From Alphaproteobacteria bacterium (GTDB lineage Bacteria > Pseudomonadota > Alphaproteobacteria > UBA828), in NCBI GenBank assembly GCA_022823305.1, contig JAJDXK010000120.1, positions 1 to 51,059 on the forward strand: DNA of 51,059 nucleotides. Reading direction: 5' to 3'. This document shows, in pieces, positions 35,974 to 44,504 of this stretch; positions within the stretch are counted from its first letter, which is position 1; the number at the start of each line of letters is the position of its first letter. The translations under genes were made by a program, and so were the position numbers. The notes under the pieces were generated by a model, which saw only the letters and a list, made by a program, of their open reading frames with translations, was not told the origin of the DNA and made no database searches.

Positions 35974-36987
35974 ATGACCGACGTGGCGAACGCGGTCGTC
36001 CTGCTGATGAACTTCGTCATCGTCCCCGGCGTCGCCTACGGCTCCCAGCTCGCGCTCGGCGCCCTCGGCGTCACGCTCGTCTTCGGCATCCTGCGCTTCG
36101 CCAATTTCTCGCACGGCGACGTGATGGCCTTCGGCGCCATGGTCGTGCTGCTCGCGACCTGGTGGTTCCAGGGGATGGACGTCGGCATCGCGCCGCTGCC
36201 GACGGCGCTGATCGCGCTGCCCTTCGGCATCGTGGCGGCGGCCGCCTTCAACCTGAGCGCGGACCGCCTCGTCTTCCGCTTCTACCGCCGCCGCAAGAGC
36301 CCGCCGGTGATCCTGCTGATCGCCTCGGTCGGCGTGATGTTCGCGCTGCAGGGAATCGTCCGCTTCATCATCGGGCCCGAGGATCGCCGCGTCGCCGACG
36401 GCGCCAGGTTTCTGATCAAGGCCTCCGAGTTCAAGCAGGCGACGGGGCTGAAGGAAGGGCTCGCGATCAAGCTCTCGCAGGGGCTGACCGTCGTCGTGAC
36501 CGTGGTGGCGGTGGCGGCGCTCTTCTGGTTCCTGCACCGGACGCGGGCGGGGAAGGCGATGCGCGCCTATTCCGACAACGAGGACCTGGCGCTGCTCTCC
36601 GGCGTCAGCCCCGACCGCGTGGTGTTCTACGCCTGGCTGATCGCCGGCACCCTGGCGGCCATTGCGGGCACCATGTACGGCATCGACAAGAGCTTCAAGC
36701 CGTTCACCTACTTCCATCTGCTCCTGCCCATCTTCGCGTCTGCAATCCTCGGCGGGATCGGCCAGCCGGTGGGCGCGGTCGTCGGCGCCTTCATCGTGGC
36801 CCTCTCCGAGACGGCGGTGACCTACGCCTACAAGAAGTTCCTGCGCTACCTCCTGCCGGAGAGCTGGGAGCCGAGCGGCCTCATGCAGCTTCTGTCGACC
36901 GACTACAAGCTCGCGATCTCCTTCGTCATCCTGGTGGTGGTGCTGCTGGTGCGCCCGACCGGGATCTTCAGGGGACGGGTGTTTTGA
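35974..36987 (+). CDS. Liv-type ABC permease, LivH-like (cluster 1)
   Basis: This is a 337-residue membrane protein with about eight hydrophobic segments. It contains the family signature GVTLVFGILRFANFSHGDVMAFGA near residue 30, the cytoplasmic coupling loop MRAYSDNEDLALLSGV near 196, and AILGGIGQPVGAVVGAFIV near 258. It forms one half of the transport channel with the next gene product. Its TGA overlaps a TTG start of the LivM-like gene. Confidence 0.9.
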   Translation: MTDVANAVVLLMNFVIVPGVAYGSQLALGALGVTLVFGILRFANFSHGDVMAFGAMVVLLATWWFQGMDVGIAPLPTALIALPFGIVAAAAFNLSADRLVFRFYRRRKSPPVILLIASVGVMFALQGIVRFIIGPEDRRVADGARFLIKASEFKQATGLKEGLAIKLSQGLTVVVTVVAVAALFWFLHRTRAGKAMRAYSDNEDLALLSGVSPDRVVFYAWLIAGTLAAIAGTMYGIDKSFKPFTYFHLLLPIFASAILGGIGQPVGAVVGAFIVALSETAVTYAYKKFLRYLLPESWEPSGLMQLLSTDYKLAISFVILVVVLLVRPTGIFRGRVF

Positions 36988-38327
36988 AGACGGGTCTGCG
37001 CAATCCGTTGCGGCGCAGGCCGGCGCTGCGCACGCCGGGGCTCTTCGCCGTCATGGCACTGCTGCTGGTCGCGGTCGGTTTCGGCCAGTCGTGGGTGGTC
37101 AGCCTCTCGATCCTCAACCTCTGCCTGATCTCGGCGATCATGGCGCTCGGCCTCAACATGCAATGGGGCTACGCGGGCCTGCTCAACGTCGGCGTGATGG
37201 GCTTCGCCGCGCTCGGGGGGCTGGCCGGCGTGCTCGTCTCGCAGCCGCCGGTGGCGGACGCGTGGGCCGCGGGCGGCGAGGACCTGGGCTATGCGCTCGC
37301 GGTGCTGGTGGGTGTCGTGATCGCGATCGTCCTGGCCCGCCGTCATGTGCGCAAGGGGCCGCTGCGCACGGCGGCGACGGTGCTTCTCCTCGTCGCAGGC
37401 TTCTTTCTCATCCGCATCTTCTTCGACCCGGCGGTCGATGCGATCGAGGACGTCGACAGCGCCCGCACCGGCTATCTCGGCGGCGCAGGCCTGCCCATCG
37501 TCTTCTCCTGGGCGATCGGCGGGCTGCTCGCCGCCGGCGCCGCCTGGCTCATCGGCAAGGTCGCGCTCGGCCTGCGCTCGGACTACTTCGCCATCGCCAC
37601 CCTCGGCATCGCCGAGATCGTCATCACCGTCATCAAGAACGAGGACTGGCTGGGCCGGGGCGTGAAGAACGTCACCGGCCTCGACCGGCCGGTGCCCTAC
37701 GAGGTCGACCTGCAGGCGAGCGCCTGGTTCCTCGATCTCGCGAGCTGGCTGGGCGCGGACCCGATCCTGGGCGCGAGCATCTTCGTCAAGCTCTGCTATG
37801 CGGCGCTCTTCGCGCTCGTCCTCATGGCGATCGTGCTGCTGGCGGAGCGCGCGCTGAACTCGCCCTGGGGGCGCATGATGCGCGCCATCCGCGACAACGA
37901 GGCCGCCGCCGCGGCGATGGGCAAGAACGTGACCCGGCGCCACATGGAGATCTTCGTGCTGGGCGCCGCCGTCATGGGCATCGCCGGCGCCATGCTCACC
38001 ACCCTCGACGGCCAGTTCACGCCGGGCAGCTATCAGCCGCTCCGCTTCACCTTCCTGGTCTGGGTGATGGTGATCGTCGGCGGCTCCGGCAACAACTGGG
38101 GCGCGGTGCTGGGCGGCTTCCTGGTCTGGTTCCTGTGGGTCGAGGCCGAGCCCGCCGCGTTCTGGCTGATGGACGCGATCACCGCCGGCCTCGACGAGGG
38201 CCACCCGCTGCGCGCCCACCTGCTCGACAGCGCGGCCTACATGCGCCTCATCGTCATGGGGCTGATCCTGCTGGTGGTCATGCGCTTCAGCCCGCGCGGC
38301 ATCATCCCGGAGAAGCGCGGCGGCTGA
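36984..38327 (+). CDS. Liv-type ABC permease, LivM-like, enlarged (cluster 1)
   Basis: The 447-residue protein has the LivM core (NMQWGYAGLLNVGVMGFAALGG near residue 55, the coupling loop MRAIRDNEAAAAAMGKNV near 300, VMVIVGGSGNNWGAVLGGFLVWF near 358). It is about 100 residues longer than usual. The extra part includes hydrophobic stretches between about residues 105 and 160. The start is inferred as the TTG at 36984, which forms a TTGA overlap with the LivH-like stop and has AGGGGA upstream. It is the last gene of cluster 1 and converges on cluster 2. Confidence 0.87.
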   Translation: MKTGLRNPLRRRPALRTPGLFAVMALLLVAVGFGQSWVVSLSILNLCLISAIMALGLNMQWGYAGLLNVGVMGFAALGGLAGVLVSQPPVADAWAAGGEDLGYALAVLVGVVIAIVLARRHVRKGPLRTAATVLLLVAGFFLIRIFFDPAVDAIEDVDSARTGYLGGAGLPIVFSWAIGGLLAAGAAWLIGKVALGLRSDYFAIATLGIAEIVITVIKNEDWLGRGVKNVTGLDRPVPYEVDLQASAWFLDLASWLGADPILGASIFVKLCYAALFALVLMAIVLLAERALNSPWGRMMRAIRDNEAAAAAMGKNVTRRHMEIFVLGAAVMGIAGAMLTTLDGQFTPGSYQPLRFTFLVWVMVIVGGSGNNWGAVLGGFLVWFLWVEAEPAAFWLMDAITAGLDEGHPLRAHLLDSAAYMRLIVMGLILLVVMRFSPRGIIPEKRGG

Positions 38328-38360
38328 GCGTCCCGGCCGGACCCTGGCGAGACATGCGGG

Positions 38361-39416
38361 CTAGATGCGGAGGCGCTCGCGCGAGACCTGGATGAGGCGC
38401 GCCATGCCGTGCGGCTCGAGGATCAGGATCACGATGATGAGGCCGCCGAAGATGATGACCTCGATATGCTTGGCGAGGTCGACGGCCAGGTCGATGCCGA
38501 GGATCGGGTTCAGGTTGGTGAGGAAGATCGGCAGGATCGTGATGAATGCGGCACCGATGATGGAGCCGGTGATCGAGCCGAGGCCGCCCACGATGATCAT
38601 GAAGAGCACGAGGAAGGAGATGTTGACGTCGAAGGCGATGGTCTCGGCGCTGCCGAGATAGAGAAAGACGAAGAGCGCGCCGGCGACGCCGCAGAGATAG
38701 GAGCTCACGCCGAAGGCGAGCAGCTTGGTGCGGAGCAGCGGGATGCCCACGATCTCGGCGGCCACGTCCATGTCGCGCACCGCCATCCAGGCGCGGCCGA
38801 AGCGGCTCCGCATCAGATTCCAGGAGAAGAAGACGAAGACCGCCAGCAGGACGAGCGCCACCAGATAGCGCACCTCGGCGGCGGCCTCGGGCCCCGTGAT
38901 CATGACGCCCGCGAAGGTGCGCGGCGGCGCCGTGATCGTGCCCGAGGGATTGTCGTTGTAGAACCACGGCACCCGGTTGAAGAGCCAGATCAGGAAGAAC
39001 TGCGCGGCCAGCGTCGCCACCGCCAGGTAGAAGCCCTTGATGCGGAGGCTCGGCAGCCCGAAGAGGATGCCGACGCCGGCGGCGAAGAAGCCCGAGATGA
39101 GGAAGACGGCGATGATATCCAGCTCGGGCCACGCGGTCGTCATCTTGAAGGCGGAGTAGGCGCCGACCGCCATGAAGCCCCCGGTGCCGAGGGAGAGCTG
39201 GCCGGCGAAGCCGGTGAGCAGGTTGAGCCCGAGCGCCGCGAGCGCGAAGATCAGGAAGGGGATCAGGATCGCCTGCAGCCAGTACTCGTTCGCCAGCGTC
39301 GGCACGGCGAAGAGCGCGAGCAACGAGATCACGGTGACGAAGACCGTGTTGATCGCACGCGAGCGGGTCGCGAAGAAGGTGTTGTAGAGGTCGGTGATAT
39401 AGGTGAGCACGGTCAC
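38361..39416 (-). CDS. Liv-type ABC permease, LivM-like (cluster 2)
   Basis: The 351-residue membrane protein has the LivM signature LGLNLLTGFAGQLSLGTGGFMAVGAYSAF near residue 65, RIKGFYLAVATLAAQF near 118, coupling loop WMAVRDMDVAAEIVGI near 203 and IVGGLGSITGSIIGAAFI near 275. The GTG complementary to 39414-39416 overlaps the preceding stop (GTGA); a second GTG lies two codons later. It is the last gene of cluster 2, only 33 bp from the end of the LivM-like gene of cluster 1 on the other strand. Confidence 0.9.
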   Translation of the reverse strand: MTVLTYITDLYNTFFATRSRAINTVFVTVISLLALFAVPTLANEYWLQAILIPFLIFALAALGLNLLTGFAGQLSLGTGGFMAVGAYSAFKMTTAWPELDIIAVFLISGFFAAGVGILFGLPSLRIKGFYLAVATLAAQFFLIWLFNRVPWFYNDNPSGTITAPPRTFAGVMITGPEAAAEVRYLVALVLLAVFVFFSWNLMRSRFGRAWMAVRDMDVAAEIVGIPLLRTKLLAFGVSSYLCGVAGALFVFLYLGSAETIAFDVNISFLVLFMIIVGGLGSITGSIIGAAFITILPIFLTNLNPILGIDLAVDLAKHIEVIIFGGLIIVILILEPHGMARLIQVSRERLRI

Positions 39417-40348
39417 ACCCGCTCGATGATCTTTTCGCCGAACAGGCCTTGGGGCCGGAACATGAGAACCAGCATCGCCAGCATGTAGGCGAACCAGTTC
39501 TCGATCGCGCCGCCGATCACCGGGCCCCAGTAGACCTCGGCGACCTTCTCGCCAAGGCCGATGATGAGACCGCCGACGATGGCGCCGGGCACCGAGGTCA
39601 GCCCGCCCAGGATGAGAACGGGCAGCGCCTTCAGCGCGATCAGCGAGAGGCTGAACTGCACGCCGCTCTTCGCGCCCCACATGATGCCGGCGACGATGGC
39701 GACGATGCCTGCCACCGACCAGACGATGATCCAGATGGTCCTGAGCGAGATGCCGAGGGAGAGGGCGGCCTGCGGGTCGTCGGCCACGGCGCGGAGCGCG
39801 CGGCCCATGGGCGTGTGCTGGAAGAGCAGCGCCAGCACTGCCACCAGCACCGCCGCCACCAGGGCGGCGATCATGTCGAACTCGTTGAGCAGCATGCCGC
39901 CGACATCGACCGGCGAGTTCGGGATGCCGAGGTCCAGCGCCTTCACGTTCGAGCCCCAGGCCCACTCGCCGGCGCCCTCGAGCAGGAAGGTCAGCCCGAT
40001 GGTCGCCATGAAGAGCGTGATCGGCGGCTGGTTGATCAGCGGGCGCAGCATCCCGCGCTCGATCACGAAGGCCAGCCCGACCATGATCAGGGCCGTGACC
40101 GGCAGCGCCCCCCAGACCGGCAGGCCGTGCTCCATCAGCCCCACCAGGGTGAGCGCCGCGAACAGCACCATCGCGCCCTGCGCGAAGTTGAACACCTGGG
40201 AGGCCTTGAAGATGAGCACGAAGCCAAGCGCCACCAGCGAGTACATCACGCCGGTGAGCAGGCCGGAGATCGCGACCTCGCCCAGGAATACCGGGTACTC
40301 GATCATGTCGAGGAAGGGCGCGACGAAGAAGTCCCAGAGAAACTCCAT
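39413..40348 (-). CDS. Liv-type ABC permease, LivH-like (cluster 2)
   Basis: The 311-residue membrane protein has the LivH signature GVMYSLVALGFVLIFKASQVFNFAQGAMVLF near residue 35, coupling loop LRAVADDPQAALSLGI near 184 and LGGLTSVPGAIVGGLIIGLGE near 240. Its ATG shares one base with the stop of the LivG-like gene (TGATG), and its stop overlaps the LivM-like start. The cluster is therefore tightly coupled in translation. It is clearly different in sequence from the cluster 1 LivH-like protein, so this is not a recent duplication. Confidence 0.9.
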   Translation of the reverse strand: MEFLWDFFVAPFLDMIEYPVFLGEVAISGLLTGVMYSLVALGFVLIFKASQVFNFAQGAMVLFAALTLVGLMEHGLPVWGALPVTALIMVGLAFVIERGMLRPLINQPPITLFMATIGLTFLLEGAGEWAWGSNVKALDLGIPNSPVDVGGMLLNEFDMIAALVAAVLVAVLALLFQHTPMGRALRAVADDPQAALSLGISLRTIWIIVWSVAGIVAIVAGIMWGAKSGVQFSLSLIALKALPVLILGGLTSVPGAIVGGLIIGLGEKVAEVYWGPVIGGAIENWFAYMLAMLVLMFRPQGLFGEKIIERV

Positions 40349-41163
40349 CAGTCGTCGTCCTCGGTCGCGACACCGAGATAGGCGTCGATCACGGTCTGGT
40401 CGTTGCGCACCTCCTCCGGCGTGCCGTCGGCGATCTTGCGGCCGTAGTCCAGCACGATGATGTGGTCCGAGAGCTCCATGACCACGCTCATGTCATGCTC
40501 GATCAGGGCCATCGTCGTGCCGAAGCGCGCCTTGGTCTCGAGGATGAAGCGGCACATTTCGGCTTTCTCGCCCCGGTTCATCCCGGCCATGGGCTCGTCG
40601 AGCAGGAGAAGGTCGGGCTCGGCGGCGAGCGCGCGGGCGAGCTCCACGCGCTTCTGCAGGCCGTAGGGCAGGCGACCCACAGGCACGTTGCGGATGTCCT
40701 CGATCTCGAGGAAGCTGATGACCTCGTCGGCATAAGCGCGGTGGCGCGCTTCCTCTGCCCGCGCTGGCCCCGCCGGGAGCAGGCACGCCACGAAATTGCT
40801 GTGCATCTTGAGGTTGCGGCCGGCCATGACGTTGTCGAGGGTGCTCATGCCCTTGAACAACGCGACGTTCTGGAAGGTCCGGGCCATGCCCTCCTGCGCA
40901 GCGGTGCGCGGATGCATTCGCCGGCGGGAGCGCCCCTTGAAGGTGATGACCCCTTCGCTCGGCTGATAGGCGCCGTTCAGCACGTTGAGCATGGACGTCT
41001 TGCCGGCGCCGTTGGGACCGATGATGGCGCAAATCTCGCCGGCATGGATGGTGAACTCGACGCCGGCCAAAGCCTGCACGCCGCCGAAGCGGAGCACGAT
41101 TCCCTCCACGCTGAGCATCGGCTCGCCCGGCGTCGGGTGGCCGCCCCTTGCCTCAGCCGACAT
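40348..41163 (-). CDS. Liv-type ABC ATPase, LivG-like (cluster 2)
   Basis: The 271-residue ATPase has Walker A GPNGAGKTS near residue 53, a RTFQNVALFKGMSTLDNVM Q-loop region, a divergent signature LPYGLQKRVELARAL in place of LSGGQ (a usual LivG variant), Walker B LLLLDEPMAGMN and switch His in LIEHDMSVVMEL. It ends in an acidic tail. It is encoded between the LivF-like gene, which it overlaps by 11 bp, and the LivH-like gene. Confidence 0.9.
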   Translation of the reverse strand: MSAEARGGHPTPGEPMLSVEGIVLRFGGVQALAGVEFTIHAGEICAIIGPNGAGKTSMLNVLNGAYQPSEGVITFKGRSRRRMHPRTAAQEGMARTFQNVALFKGMSTLDNVMAGRNLKMHSNFVACLLPAGPARAEEARHRAYADEVISFLEIEDIRNVPVGRLPYGLQKRVELARALAAEPDLLLLDEPMAGMNRGEKAEMCRFILETKARFGTTMALIEHDMSVVMELSDHIIVLDYGRKIADGTPEEVRNDQTVIDAYLGVATEDDD

Positions 41164-41971
41164 GGCCGCCTTCGTCCGGCCCGGCGTCCGCGGCGCGCGA
41201 AAGGCCGAGATAGTGCTCTCTCACCGCCGGGTTGTCCCGAAGCTCCGCCGCAGTGCCCTCCAGGGCGATCTGGCCACTGTCCATGATGTAGCCGAAATCG
41301 GCCACGCCGAGGGCCACGTTGGCATTCTGCTCGGCAAGCAGGAACGTGACCCCTTCCTCCCGGTTGAGCTGGCGGACTTCCGAGAAAATCCGGGCCACCA
41401 CCTGGGGCGCCAGACCCATCGACGGCTCGTCCAGCAGGACCATGGCCGGCCGCGACATCAGCGCCCGGCCGATGGCGAGCATCTGCTGCTCGCCGCCCGA
41501 GATGAAGCCCGCGAGAATGCGGCGCCGCTCGGCGAGCGCGGGGAAGTGCCCATAGACCCGGTCGAGATCGGCACGCACCGCAGCCTTGCCGTCCTTTCGG
41601 GTGTAGGAGCCGGTCAGCAGGTTTTCGTGAACCGTCAGATGGGGGAAGCAGCGCCTCCCCTCCATGACCTGGATGATGCCGCGGCGCACCAGGTCGCCCG
41701 GCGCGAGGCGGTCGATGCGCTCGCCCCGAAAGTGAATCTCGCCCCCGGTGATTTCGCCACGCTCCACGCGCAGCAGGTTGGAGACGGCCTTGAGCGTGGT
41801 GGTCTTGCCGGCGCCGTTCGGCCCCAGCAGGGCGACGATCGCCCCCTCGGGAACGGCGATGCTGACTCCCTGCAGGACCGAGATCACGTGGTCGTAGACG
41901 ACCTCGACCGCATCGAGGCGCAGCAGGGCCTCAGGGGCGGCAGCAGTTTCCTCGCTGCCGCCCCCGGCCAT
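41153..41971 (-). CDS. Liv-type ABC ATPase, LivF-like (cluster 2)
   Basis: The 272-residue ATPase has Walker A GPNGAGKTT near residue 54, VMEGRRCFPHLTVHENLLTGSY, a modified signature ISGGEQQMLAIGRAL near 160, Walker B MVLLDEPSMGLAP and AEQNANVAL. The N-terminus (MAGGGSEETAAAPEAL) is a short polar extension. The start is the ATG complementary to 41969-41971; the frame extends upstream into the binding-protein gene but only as a shadow. It lies 17 bp after the binding-protein stop. Confidence 0.88.
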   Translation of the reverse strand: MAGGGSEETAAAPEALLRLDAVEVVYDHVISVLQGVSIAVPEGAIVALLGPNGAGKTTTLKAVSNLLRVERGEITGGEIHFRGERIDRLAPGDLVRRGIIQVMEGRRCFPHLTVHENLLTGSYTRKDGKAAVRADLDRVYGHFPALAERRRILAGFISGGEQQMLAIGRALMSRPAMVLLDEPSMGLAPQVVARIFSEVRQLNREEGVTFLLAEQNANVALGVADFGYIMDSGQIALEGTAAELRDNPAVREHYLGLSRAADAGPDEGGHVG

Positions 41972-41988
41972 ACTCTCCGATTGTAGCG

Positions 41989-43353
41989 TCACATCTCCTG
42001 CGAGCAGTCGCGCGGAGTGATGTTGTTCTCCTCCGCGTACTGGGCCGCAGCCGCCTCGATCATCGGACGCACGACATCCTGCATGGGCTCGATCCAGTCG
42101 CTGACGATGTTCCAGTTCTGGCCGTCCCACTGCTGGATGATCACGGGGCCGTTGCCCTCGTGGTCCTCGCAGGTGATCTTCACCGGCGGGGTGAAGCCGG
42201 CAAGGCCGAGCTCGGCCAGCCGCTCCTCCGTCAGGTCGAGGTTCTCCAGACCCCAGCGCACCTCGGCGCCGGTGAGCGGCCGGTTGCCGTACTTGGCCTG
42301 GGCGGTGCGGATCGCCTCGGTGGTGTAGACGGAGCTGAGCAGCCCGCGGTTGTAGAGAACCTCGCCGAAGTTCTTCTCGGCCGCCGCCGCCGCATCGCCG
42401 CCGTAGAGGGTCTGCAGGATCTCGTCGTGGAGCGGGAAGCCCGCGCCCGGCGAGTGGAACGAGCCGCCGCGATAGCCGATGGCATCGTCGCCGGCCGGCA
42501 CCACGTCGGATTCGCTCGACGACCACCAGACGCCGATCAGGCGCTCCATGTCATAGGCGATCGCCGCGGCCTCCTTGAGCGCGACCTGGTTCATCACGCC
42601 CCAGCCCCACAGGAAGGTCCAGTCGGGCCTGATCTTGCGGATCTGCAGCCAGGTCGCCCTCTGCTCCTGCCCCGGATGGTCGACCGGAAGCAGCTCGAGC
42701 GTGTAGCCGAGCTTCTCCGCCAGCACCTGCAGGGTCGGGATCGGCTCCTTGCCGTAGGGGCTGTTGTGATAGACCAGCACGATGGTCTTGCCGGCCAGGT
42801 TCTCCATGCCGCCTTCCTGCGCGCCCACGAACTTGATGAAGGCCGAGGCCTGGCTCCAGTAGGTGGTGGGGAAGGTGAAGGTCCACGGGAAGACGCGCCC
42901 GTCCGATGCCGCGGTCTGCCCGTAGCCCATGGAGTGCACCGGAATCTTGTCGACCGGCGCCCTCGGGTTGAGCTGGTAGGTCACGCCGGTGGAGAGCGGC
43001 ATGACGATCGATGCCCCCGTCGGCCCCTGGTTCTTGAGGCGCTCGTAGCACTCGACGCCGAGCTTGGTGTCGTAGCGGTACTCGCACTCTTCGAAGGCGA
43101 GCGTGACGCCGTTGATCCCGCCGTCGCGCTCGTTGATCAGCGAGTAGTAGTCCAGAGCGCCGTTGGCGGCCGGAATGCCATTGGGCGCGTAGGGCCCGGT
43201 CCGGTAGACGAGCAGGGGAATGAACTGCTCGTCGGCCGCCTGGGCCTCGGTGCCCGTGAGAGTCGTCGTGGCGGCCACCGAAAGACCGCCGGCAACCACC
43301 GCCGCAGCGAGCACTCCGCTCATGCCGCGACGCAATCCGTTCCTGAATGCCAT
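41989..43353 (-). CDS. Liv-type ABC transporter substrate-binding protein (cluster 2)
   Basis: The 454-residue exported protein has a signal peptide ending near AQAADEQF (about residue 40). The mature domain starts FIPLLVYRTGPYAPNGIP and has a type I binding fold with an AFEECEYRYDTKLGVECYERL segment and a VLVYHNSPYGKEPIP hinge. It is longer than common LivK proteins and resembles binding proteins annotated for urea, amides or aromatic acids as much as leucine; the ligand is unknown. The ATG at 43353 is spaced 6 bp from GGGAGG; the ATG at 43359 directly abuts it and is less likely. It is the first gene of cluster 2. Confidence 0.88.
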   Translation of the reverse strand: MAFRNGLRRGMSGVLAAAVVAGGLSVAATTTLTGTEAQAADEQFIPLLVYRTGPYAPNGIPAANGALDYYSLINERDGGINGVTLAFEECEYRYDTKLGVECYERLKNQGPTGASIVMPLSTGVTYQLNPRAPVDKIPVHSMGYGQTAASDGRVFPWTFTFPTTYWSQASAFIKFVGAQEGGMENLAGKTIVLVYHNSPYGKEPIPTLQVLAEKLGYTLELLPVDHPGQEQRATWLQIRKIRPDWTFLWGWGVMNQVALKEAAAIAYDMERLIGVWWSSSESDVVPAGDDAIGYRGGSFHSPGAGFPLHDEILQTLYGGDAAAAAEKNFGEVLYNRGLLSSVYTTEAIRTAQAKYGNRPLTGAEVRWGLENLDLTEERLAELGLAGFTPPVKITCEDHEGNGPVIIQQWDGQNWNIVSDWIEPMQDVVRPMIEAAAAQYAEENNITPRDCSQEM

Positions 43354-43543
43354 GTCCATCCTCCCGCGTCAGAACCCGGCGCGCCTGCGGGCGCGCTCCT
43401 CGTTCCGCGCGCAACCGTAGCACGGAGAATCGATTGCGGCCATGGAATCGCGGCCGCCGGGCACAGCAATCGCGCACAATTGACGAGGACAGATACGGGC
43501 GCTGCGCTGGACCTGCAGGCGGCGCTGCGCAAGGGTGCGCGCC

Positions 43544-44473
43544 ATGGCGGAGCACCCGGGCCTGCGCGACGGCTCTCCCCTCGGCGTCCACGCCGCGGTC
43601 TTCGTCGCCATGTTCCTCATCTCCTTCAGCTACCCGGTGGGCGAGGCGATCGCCAACGAGCTGGACACCGGCATGCTGCTCTTCCTCCGCTTCGGGCTGG
43701 CGGCGGCGATCTTCGCGCCACTGGTCGCCTGGAGGCACGGCATCGCCTGGCCGGGGTGGCGTGTGCTCGCCGGCTACGCGGCGATCAGCACGTCGCTGGT
43801 CGCCTTCTTCTGGTGCATGTTCTACGGCCTGCGCACCACCAGCGCGCTCAACACCGGCGCGATCTCGACCCTGATTCCCGGGCTCACCGCGATCGCCGGC
43901 GCGATCCTGGTGGGCGAGCGGCTGGGCCGGCACCGGCTCGCAGCACTCGGCATCGGCCTGGTCGGCGCGCTCTGGGTGGTGTTCCGCGGCGACTGGGATC
44001 GCTTCGTCGCGCTCGACCTCAACGAGGGCGACCTGATCTTCTTCGCAGGCTGCGTCGCCATGGGCTTCTACAGCCCGCTGGTCAAGCGCTTCCACCGGGG
44101 CGAGCCGGTGCTGGTGATGACCTTCTGGATCGCGGCACTCAACGCGCTGGGGTTCCTGCTCGTCGCCAACGAGGCGCTGGTGACCTCGGCGTGGGCGGAG
44201 GTGCCGGCCTTTGCTTATGGCGGCGTCGCCTTCGTCGCCATCTGCTCGACGGTGATCTCCTCCTTCCTCATGCAGTGGGGCACCATCAGGATCGGGCCGA
44301 CCCGCGTCCAGGCCTACAGCTACCTGCTGCCGGCCCTCGTGCTCCTCATCGACTGGGCGCTCGGCAAGGGGCTGCCGAGCATGCTCACGATCCCCGGCAT
44401 CCTGATCGTGCTGGCCGCGAGCCTGGTGATCCAGCGCGGCGAGATCTTTGCCGGCCGCTCCGCCGGCGCGTAG
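43544..44473 (+). CDS. EamA/DMT-family transporter
   Basis: The 309-residue protein has ten hydrophobic segments in two EamA repeats. The first opens AAVFVAMFLISFSYPVGEAIANEL, with ALNTGAISTLIPGLTAIAGAILVGERL. The second carries VFVAICSTVISSFLMQWGTIRIGPTRVQAYSYLLPALVLLID. Such proteins export amino acids, metabolites or drugs. The ATG at 43544 is preferred over a GTG three codons earlier. It is divergent from the cluster 2 binding-protein gene, with 190 bp between them, and convergent with the MFS gene. Confidence 0.88.
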   Translation: MAEHPGLRDGSPLGVHAAVFVAMFLISFSYPVGEAIANELDTGMLLFLRFGLAAAIFAPLVAWRHGIAWPGWRVLAGYAAISTSLVAFFWCMFYGLRTTSALNTGAISTLIPGLTAIAGAILVGERLGRHRLAALGIGLVGALWVVFRGDWDRFVALDLNEGDLIFFAGCVAMGFYSPLVKRFHRGEPVLVMTFWIAALNALGFLLVANEALVTSAWAEVPAFAYGGVAFVAICSTVISSFLMQWGTIRIGPTRVQAYSYLLPALVLLIDWALGKGLPSMLTIPGILIVLAASLVIQRGEIFAGRSAGA

Positions 44474-44504
44474 AGCGCGTTCCTGACCGGAAATTCGCGC
44501 AGGG

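Noticed and set aside
38361..40373. 670-codon frame that could be read as a LivH-LivM fusion
   Set aside because: Only its C-terminal 351 codons encode LivM; the N-terminal part is an out-of-frame shadow of the separate LivH gene, and GTGA overlap shows two genes.
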